DNA of 64,000 bases, from NCBI GenBank assembly GCA_008729055.1, contig SDUX01000005.1:1558875-1622874 (forward strand), given 5' to 3'. How positions within the stretch are numbered: position 1 is the first letter of the stretch; each line of letters starts with the position of its first letter. Origin of the DNA: Pyropia haitanensis. Its lineage: Eukaryota; Rhodophyta; Bangiophyceae; Bangiales; Bangiaceae. Under the pieces are notes generated by a model. That model ran no database searches. It worked only from the letters and a program-made list of their open reading frames with translations, and was not told the origin of the DNA. Positions 57,501-64,000 of the stretch are shown piece by piece. A program made the position numbers and the translations under genes.

Positions 57501-59580
57501 GGGAGGACGGCCGCGGGAGCTGGATCGAGTACTCCCTGTGACGATCGATAGGATCGACCTATCGATTGTGGTACGCCCTTTCGGGGGGTACTCACCAATT
57601 TCGCATGCAATTATCGTCTTGGAGGGATTTCGCTTCTATTTCTTAGGACAGGTCGACCCTGCTCGGTCGACCTGCCCGATCGAGGGTCGTGGCGGGCGCG
57701 CGCGTGCCTCTTCTGGGCACGCGACGGCGTTCTCGCCCCGCTCCTCCCTGCTCGTCAGGTCTAAACGCATCCTTCTTTGTCCCGCTTACTTGCCATAGTC
57801 TTGGCACTGCGGTTACGGGTTTGTGCGTCAACCCTCCCCCCTGACTACGGTACCCTGTGGACACCCGACTTGCCACAGACGTACAAACCGACTTCAGAAA
57901 GGCAGGCAGACGCTGCGCCATCATCCGCAAGATGCCCAACTTCCAAACGTGCAAAAGGTCGAAGGTGATGACACGGAAGTAGTTCAGGTTCCCCGTCGAA
58001 AGGCCGTGCACTGCACCCAATGCCGGTACAAAGGCCAGCGCACTGTGGGCGAGGGCGAGGGGTCCACGGAGGGAAGCGCGCTCGTCGACTAGTCGGCGCT
58101 TCGCTGCGTGCAGTTGGGCCTCCAACGTCTCAACGACGTCGCGTGGATGGGCTTCTCCAGCCTTTGCATCGCAGCAAACGGCACGGCTCACCCGGCAGTG
58201 CGAGCAGATCATGTTGCTCCGCGTACCTCCAAGGGCGTACAGAGCGCGTTCCTCGAGGAAGTCCACAACTACGCCTCCAATGCGTGGCACCAACATCCGC
58301 ATGCTCTCCCCACCCACGTGGACAGGGAAGCCTCGCTCACTGGCGCGCACGAACCGGCGCAGCAAGACCGCCAAACAACGCTGTAGCAGGTCGTTGCGGC
58401 CGTCGCTGGCCGCGAGCAGCACCTTGCTGCCGTGCTCCGTCGGCCGCGCTATATGCGGGACGTACCCGACGGTGACCCAGCGGCCGCCACCGTTCACGCT
58501 TGGAAACTCAGCGCGGATGGGGAAGACATAGTGGGCGCCACTCCAGGAGACGAGTGCTTCGTCGGCGTGCAGGTTTGCAAACAGGGGGCGTGCTTGCGGC
58601 CCGTGCAGGTTCTTGATCGAATTGGAGTCCTTGATGAACAGGTCTGAGTCGAGGAAGGTCGACCGGCGCCGAGAGCCGTCCGCGGCGTCAGAAAGCGCGC
58701 CGCCGTCGAGGTCGACTTTTGCCGCTGACTGCACCGCCTCGACGGCCGTACTCAGCAGGTCACGGTAGTAGAACATGTGAGTCTTGTTGTTGACGACGAT
58801 GGGGACCTGCAACCAGCCCAGCCGTGCAAGCACCCTGTTCTGCTCCGTGCGGATGCCCGCGGCGAATGACGACGGCGTGGGAAACAGGGACTTGAACACG
58901 GCGGCCTCCCCGTCCGAGTAGTCAAACTGGGCCTCCACCGCGTAAAGCGTCTCAGCCAGGGAGTACTGGTCGACCCGGGAAAGGCCGCAGCCACCCGCCG
59001 AAACGACAAACTGGAGAACTTTGCGCATACCTGCGCCTGTGAACTTGCTTGCAGGCAGCCCCTCCGGTCGACCAGCCACAGACGTCGACAGGGACGCTTC
59101 CGGCATCTGCTCATAGTAGTCTCGGATGCGTGCGGCGACGCTCGAACTAAAGACGTGACGCACCGCGGCCGCAGGTGGCCGCGGTCCAGCCAGAGTGCCC
59201 CTGGCCACTCCTTCGTTGCTGTCACGGGTGCGTGACTCTTCAACGCTCTGGTCGACGAAGGTGGACGCCGCAGCAGCATTGTCGGCAGCTTCAGCCGCCG
59301 TGCCCTCCGTCGTAGGATGCACAGGATGGATGTCGTCCAGGTCGTCCGCGCTGCCACCGTCCAAAGATTTGCCCAGCACGCCGGAAGAAGACGAGTTTCC
59401 CAACGGCCGAGCAGGGCCATCCTCCTCTTCGTCTGTGTCGGGCGGCGGCGGCATCAGAAGCTGCTCCCGCACGTGCGCGACGTTCATGTGGCGCTGCCTC
59501 GTGGCAGCCGACGGGAAGCACCGGCAGCAGAACGAACACTTGTGCGCATTCTTGGAGATGGAGCCGCCGGGAGCCGACAT
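54572..59580 (-). CDS. C2H2-bearing transposase-like protein, two exons (about 1086 aa)
   Basis: ATG at 59580. Exon 1 (59580-57790, 597 codons) starts with a canonical C2H2 finger 'CSFCCRCFPSAATRQRHMNV' + AH, then an acidic linker and a conserved-looking core ending 'VITFDLLHVWKLGILRMMAQ', reminiscent of the D-x-x-H helix block of CACTA/Plavaka transposases. The proposed intron is 57789-56042 (GTAAGC...GTGCAG). Exon 2 (56041-54572, 489 codons plus stop) begins 'RTLDVINLRGFRLGRRCRAS' and contains 'KLHRLMFHLAAELQNRGNLS' plus 'NESLHKLCKKMYTRSNKRGP'. All junctions are phase 0. The frame is open upstream of 59580 but is Cys/Arg-rich repeat, not protein. It encodes a probable DNA-binding transposase; terminal repeats of the host element were not identified. 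Confidence 0.6.
56266..57429. mobile_element. 1.16-kb TIR transposon nested in the transposase intron
   Basis: Termini CCTAGTGTCTATTCTACTG (56266-56284) and its exact reverse complement (57411-57429). CTAG or TA may be the target duplication rather than part of the repeat. Just inside each end is a hairpin built from AGCATCATTTGATCC-type words (56285-56325 and 57367-57402), four copies in all, which may be transposase-binding sites. The interior (56520-57180) is GC-saturated and unlike the ends, suggesting captured host DNA. No transposase is encoded. Confidence 0.8.
57430..57690 (-). other. Palindrome-dense part of the intron
   Basis: Four or five hairpins in 260 bp: GATCGAAGG/CCTTCGATC (57443-57478), CAGCTCCCG/CGGGAGCTG (57486-57522), ATCGATAGG/CCTATCGAT (57544-57566), an imperfect GTACGCCC/GGGGGGTAC (57571-57591), CAGGTCGACC/GGTCGACCTG (57649-57674). 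More lie across the nested transposon: GCCGTCCAC/GTGGACGGC (56110-56133), CCCGACCC/GGGTCGGG (56192-56215) and GGGCTAGCCC (56251-56260). A structured RNA or a remnant of another element is possible. Confidence 0.55.
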
Positions 59581-60059
59581 ACCGCCACCGCGCGTCGTGG
59601 ACCACAAGCAGGAAGGAGAGGTGAGTGGGGCGGCACTCAATGTGTAGTGGGATAAAAGAGAGATACTGCAGCGGAGGGGGGTACGATTCCAGGAGAGAAG
59701 CGCAATGCCGCGCCGCTCAGCGTGCTTAATAGCTCCTCCGTGAAGCTGTTCCCCGCGTACCTGCGTCAAGCGCACACCCATGGTGCCGCCGATTGCGAAC
59801 GCGAACAGCAGCACAGACAGACTGCCATGCAATCCTTCCCTGCCGCCCCGCCGACCGCAGTTGTCAACACATGCACAGCTGCCGCTGCCCCACCCCCGGC
59901 CGCCGCCACACGAAACCCGACCGTGCACAGTTCCGAGTAGCCACCCACCGCGGTGAACCCCAGACGATGAGAAGCAGTGCTGCAACCGTATGACAACAGC
60001 AGCAGCTGCGCGGCACTGCACGGGGTGGCAGCCGGCCACGCCGTCGTAGACTACCATGT
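59581..60059. other. 5' flank of the C2H2 transposase gene
   Basis: Mixed DNA, probably promoter and 5' UTR on the minus strand. No other gene seen. Confidence 0.35.
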
Positions 60060-61165
60060 CGTCGTCGGCAAAGCAGCAGTCGCCGCACCGCGCCGGCGTG
60101 CCGCTTCCGGCGGTGGCACCCGCCGCCGCCACCGCACCCACCACCGCTGCCGCACGCAAGCCGTCTGGTGCCCATGTGCCCTGGAGGCCACCGCCTGGGC
60201 CATACAACCCGGACGATGCTGCACCGCACCGCCCCCGCAAAGCAACAGTCACTCTTGCGCCACACCACTCGTGGCGGCCCGTCGATAGGCCGTCCTCGGT
60301 CAACGCGTCGTGGTGGTAGATCCAGCCGCCACAGCACCTCACATGCGCTTCAATGCCGCCGCCGCCACACCCACCCCCGCTGCGGCTGACCACCCGGCAG
60401 AGCACAAAGTCGGGTGGATGCCCGCAACCGCGGTGAAGCCCAGACGATGGCATCACGGCACGCTTTCCGCACGACGACAGCACCAGTTGCGCGGCACCCC
60501 TTACGGCGGCCGCCCGGCAACCCGTCGTGGACGACCGTCTCTTTGTCGTCGACGAAGATGCCGCCACCCCGCACCAGTGCGTCGCTGGCAAAGACGGCAC
60601 CCGCCGTTGCCGCCGCACGCACCCACCGCTGCCGCCACACTCAAGCAGGCAAAACAGAACGCCAGATGGGCGCCCGCCGCCACAAACACACACAGACGAT
60701 GGCGTCCCCCAACGGCACCCCCACGACGACATCACCAGTCGCGCCACCCCCATCACGCCGGCCGCCCGGCAACTCGTCGTGGATGACCGCCTCGTCTTCG
60801 TCGCCGAAGATGCCGGCACACAGCACCGGCGCGCTGCTGGCAGAGATCTCACCGGCCGTCGCCCCCCGACACACCCACCGCAGTCGCCGCACGCAAGCAG
60901 GCAAAACAGAACGCCAGATGGGCGCCCGCCGCCACAAACACACACAGACGATGGCGTCCCCCAACGGCACCCCCACGACGACATCACCAGTCGCGCCACC
61001 CCCATCACGCCGGCCGCCCGGCAACTCGGCGTGGATGACCGCCTCGTCGTCGTCGCCGAAGATGCCGGCACACAGCACCGGCGCGCTGCTGGCAGAGATG
61101 TCACCGGCCGTCGCCCCCCGACACACCCACCGCAGTCGCCGCACGCAAGCAGGCAAAAGAGGACG
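60060..61165. repeat. Tandem array, 252-bp unit plus older diverged copies
   Basis: GCCAGATGGGCGCCCGCCGC recurs at 60661 and 60913 (252 bp apart). These two units are almost identical through about 61155. Further copies with lower identity precede them from about 60060. 252 is a multiple of three, which explains the long open frames on both strands, but their composition (Cys/Arg or Pro/Thr/His-rich) and the lack of any motif argue against coding. Located upstream of the C2H2 transposase, it resembles subterminal repeats of large DNA transposons. Confidence 0.75.
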
Positions 61166-62395
61166 CGGCTAGGCGCAGGCCACAGGAATGAAGTCCGGAC
61201 GATGCGCGTCTGCAGCCTCCTCGTCGCCGTGAACGCCGCCATGCGCCACCCTACGTGCGGGAGCTCGGCTTCCCCCAGTTGGCCGCTCCTACGCCAACCT
61301 CCATCGTCCGCCGCGGCGGGAGAAAGGAAACACTGGCCGCCAGGCAACACGGCGCATCGTCGGCCAATCTTGCACGGGCCGACGGCCAACCTCGAGTGGC
61401 CCGCCATACTGCGTCGGCGCCGACCCGTCCGCAACTAACGCCCTTCGCTGCTCAGGCCCGCTAAAGGGTACCCGTCGCGCTTCCCGGAGGAACGGGGCCA
61501 CAGGCCGTAGTGCAGCCGCCGCAGAAGCACCACCTTCAGGAGGATAACGCCGAGGCGCCCCCCCGCAGGACCCCCAGTGTCGAGGAGCAACGGTCATGTA
61601 GCTCATGGGCCAGATGGACGGCTGGAAGGTTGCGTGTCAGAAAAACATCCAAGCGGATCGTCTGAATCCCAGAACTGTTTAGTCGGCAGCAATTCCACAG
61701 GGGAGTTTTGACGAAAGCTTCAGGCTGTGTGGACCACTTTCGGTGCAGATCACCCAATCAGATGGGCTGGTGTGGCGAGATTTGACTGTTGTTCGCATCA
61801 AATGTGGAGATCGTGCCGATAAGGCTCCTCGTGGCTGTCCTTTGTGCCGCCGTCGCCACGTCCATTTACCAGATTCCTCTGCAGGCCGACGGCTGTCCAC
61901 CCCCGCTGTCACCCACGAACACTTTGCCGCGACGCCAGCCGCGCAGACCTTGCCCGAGCTGGCCTCGGTCCCTTGACACCGGTGGCCCGGGCGGGTCATG
62001 CCCCTGTTGCAGCTGCCGTGGCTGCCAGTGTCTACGACTACTCGAGCGCAGACGACGCCGGCGATGGCTGCGCCAGCCGCCCTCCTGGATCGGTGGCGAG
62101 AGCGGTGGCGACCGCCCGCCCGGGTCGCTGGCGAGAGCTACGCCGACCGCCCGCCCGGATCGCTGGTGAGATATGCGCCAACCTCCCGCCTGCATCGAGC
62201 CCGCGGCGTCGCGAAGCTCGGAGCACGATGAACAAGATGGTTGCAGACGTACGTGTCCAATAGGCCACATCGTGCGGAGTGACGGCGGGTGGGGCGTCGG
62301 GTGTGTGCACGCTGGCGGAGAGAACAACGATCCTGCGACATGAGGGGCCGACTGTGTGAGTCCAGCGGAGTGCCTGTCACCCGGAGGAGTTCGCG
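61166..62395. other. Intergenic with a 35-bp tandem repeat
   Basis: Mostly unique mixed-composition DNA. At 62070-62205 a 35-bp unit (GGATCGSTGGCGAG...CCGCCCGCCC; starts at 62087, 62122, 62157) is repeated about three and a half times. No supported gene. Confidence 0.45.
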
Positions 62396-62401
62396 TATAA
62401 G
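62396..62401 (+). promoter_or_regulatory. Candidate TATA box of the right-edge gene
   Basis: TATAAG 168 bp upstream of the ATG at 62569, in an otherwise GC-rich flank. Weak evidence by itself. Confidence 0.3.
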
Positions 62402-62568
62402 ACGGGCCTCTAACGTGCACCCCGTATCGCCAGCACCCGACACTCACTGGTACATGCCACTGCCTCCTCGCCGCTCCGCCGCTCCACTTTCGCTCGTGCC
62501 CACCCAGAGCCCCCCCCTTTCTTGCCCTTCTCCCCGGGTGCTTGACTGTCCAGGCGTTACGATCACCT

Positions 62569-64000
62569 ATGTCTTCCCGTGCACCCCCGGCAGCTGACCT
62601 GCCGGCCGGCTTCTCCTTCTCGCAGGACGACGGCCGTCTGGCGACGACGATGCACACAGCCAATGGTGGCGCCTCTTCGGCTGTACGTGTTTTCTACGAC
62701 TCGCGCGGAGCCCCCCTGGCAGACCCCGCACGCGGGTCATACGCTCACGGAGTGCTTCCTCCAGGCCTTTCTCCTTGGCCGTCTGCGGGGCCCACTGGCG
62801 CGCCGCCTGCCGGAGGTTACGCCGCGCTACCCCCGTCACCTGCTCGTCAAGGCCGTCAGGAGCCTGCCGCCGCGCGCCGCCGTAGTGCCACTGCGTCGCC
62901 GCGGGCGCGCTCTGCCTCCCCTCGTCGTGCCGGAGGCGCAGCCGCAGCTGCTGACAACGGAGGCACGGTGGGGTCTGATGCCGAGCCGGCGGTGCTCTCC
63001 AATGCCGACGTGGTTGAAAAGATCAAGCGCAGCTTCGCGTCCGTGCGTGCTGGCCTGACCGAGCAGCGAGCCCAGTCCGTGGAGCTTGCTCGGCAGATGG
63101 CTGCCGGCATGACCAAGATCGACCAGTTGACCGTCGCTCATGAGAGCGCCGCCACCGCCCGTGCCGCTGACCAGGCCACCATGGCCGCAGTGATGCAGCG
63201 CATCAACGAGGTGAAGGAGTTGCTGGCTGTCACTGACGACAACGATGGGGAGGTTGATATCTATGAGGAGGAGGACCCCGATGCTTGGGTGTCTATCGTC
63301 AAGGTACGTTCTGTCTTTCTTTCTACGGGCGACGTCACGGGGAGTTGAGTGCAAGCTCTTGCATTGCCAGTTGGCCTCATGCGACCGCTTCACGCCACCT
63401 GTTCGCCTGTTTGCTCTGTTTCAGAAACTGACGGCCACTGGTCTCTGGACAGCGTTTTTGCGCACTTGCTGTTCTCCTGATCTGCCTCGTAGAAGGACCT
63501 GTCCACGGCTCTCAAGAAGGACTTCATCGAGGCGAAATGCGCGTGGGACGTCTACAAGCCCATGGACGTCCATAACGCAACGCTGGTCGACCTGGTGTCG
63601 AACCGCCTCGAGATCACTACCGGCGAAGCTAACGCGAAGCTGATGGGGCGAGTGAAAGTGCCGAAGCGGAAGGCCGACGGCAGGTCGGACACGATGGTCG
63701 CTTATTGCTACCTCAAGCGGACAGTTTCGCACTTCTACGAGGGGCTGGGAAGGGCGGCGGTCAAGGCCTTCATTTCAAGTGTCAAGGAGAGCACCGGTAT
63801 GGGGTCAGAGGTGGCAGTACGGGGCAGCAGGACGCGCACGGTTCTGGAGCTGTCAGCGGACGAAGCCGCGTTCTTCCTCATGAACGATCGCTTTTTCAAC
63901 GAGCTGTACGGACACGTTGCGCTGCTCGCCGGGGCGAGGAGTATGTTTGCATCTTTGAACGCGTGTCACTTGTTCTCGGAGACGGTCCCGGAGACGCGGG
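62569..64000 (+). CDS. Coiled-coil protein of unknown function, two exons, runs off the window
   Basis: ATG at 62569 ('MSSRAPPAADLPAGFSF'). Exon 1 is Pro/Ala/Ser-rich, then a coiled-coil-like stretch ('VEKIKRSFASVRAGLTEQRA', about 63014) and an acidic end ('DIYEEEDPDAWVSIVK'). The intron is 63304-63492 (AAG|GTACGT ... CTCGTAG|AAG, 189 bp, phase 0). Exon 2 continues 'KDLSTALKKDFIEAKCAWDV' and 'VAYCYLKRTVSHFYEGLGRA', still open at the end of the window. No family recognised. Its composition resembles the transposon-borne genes more than the G/C-run-laden host genes, so it may belong to another element. Confidence 0.55.

Noticed and set aside
57430..57789. Group I self-splicing intron as explanation for the hairpins
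   Set aside because: Clear GT-AG borders and no recognisable P3-P7 core could be assigned by eye.
59581..61434. In-frame upstream extension of the C2H2 transposase by more than 600 codons
   Set aside because: It lies in the tandem array, is Cys/Arg/Gly-rich, repeats every 84 codons and precedes a good ATG followed directly by a zinc finger.
1..64000. tRNA, rRNA, CRISPR and bacterial promoters
   Set aside because: Scanned for T-loop-like strings and regular spacer arrays on both strands; none formed a convincing structure.

Overview
The window looks like nuclear DNA of a very GC-rich eukaryote, most likely a bangiophyte red alga such as Porphyra or Pyropia. This is inferred from several things: host genes close to saturation with G and C at third positions, many runs of 10 to 20 G or C, short GT-AG introns (189 to 270 bp), an N-terminal 'AFVP' presequence typical of red-algal plastid targeting, and large transposons. 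No bacterial operon, CRISPR array, tRNA or rRNA was seen. Because stops are rare at this GC content, most long open frames are spurious. I kept only those with recognisable domains, splice sites or protein-like composition.

Two kinds of sequence alternate. Host islands (about 1-10.8, 16.9-18.5, 31.5-38, 43.4-53 kb) are extremely GC-rich, and their coding frames repeatedly jump at homopolymers. They carry a plastid ferredoxin fused to a DnaJ-type zinc finger, a C2H2 zinc-finger gene, a DUF4864-like plastid protein, a PH-domain AGC kinase (PKB/Akt-like), a PH-domain pseudokinase, a VPS13-like C-terminal fragment, an SMARCAL1-like SNF2 protein with broken ATPase motifs, and a truncated FG-GAP gene. 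The second kind has more balanced composition and long intact reading frames, and it is selfish DNA.

The selfish DNA comprises: a two-exon transposase (12.7-16.9 kb); a 12.9-kb element (18542-31474) with terminal inverted repeats of about 1.8 kb, carrying a KDZ-type transposase, an OTU-fold cysteine protease and an unknown gene; a P-loop NTPase plus PD-(D/E)xK-like protein resembling the Crinkler/RHS class (40.2-43.2 kb); a C2H2-bearing transposase split by an intron (54.6-59.6 kb) whose intron holds a second 1.16-kb transposon; and a partial coiled-coil gene at the right edge.

A segment of about 2.05 kb (8742-10791) is duplicated 42 kb away (51048-53078). It holds the promoter and first part of the DUF4864-like gene, and its second copy truncates the FG-GAP gene. 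Minisatellites (61 bp, 252 bp, 35 bp), a foldback element, a possible small inverted-repeat element and a G-quadruplex-prone tract are also present. The most interesting objects are the KDZ element with its OTU cargo, the NTPase-nuclease gene, and the two enzymes predicted to be catalytically dead.
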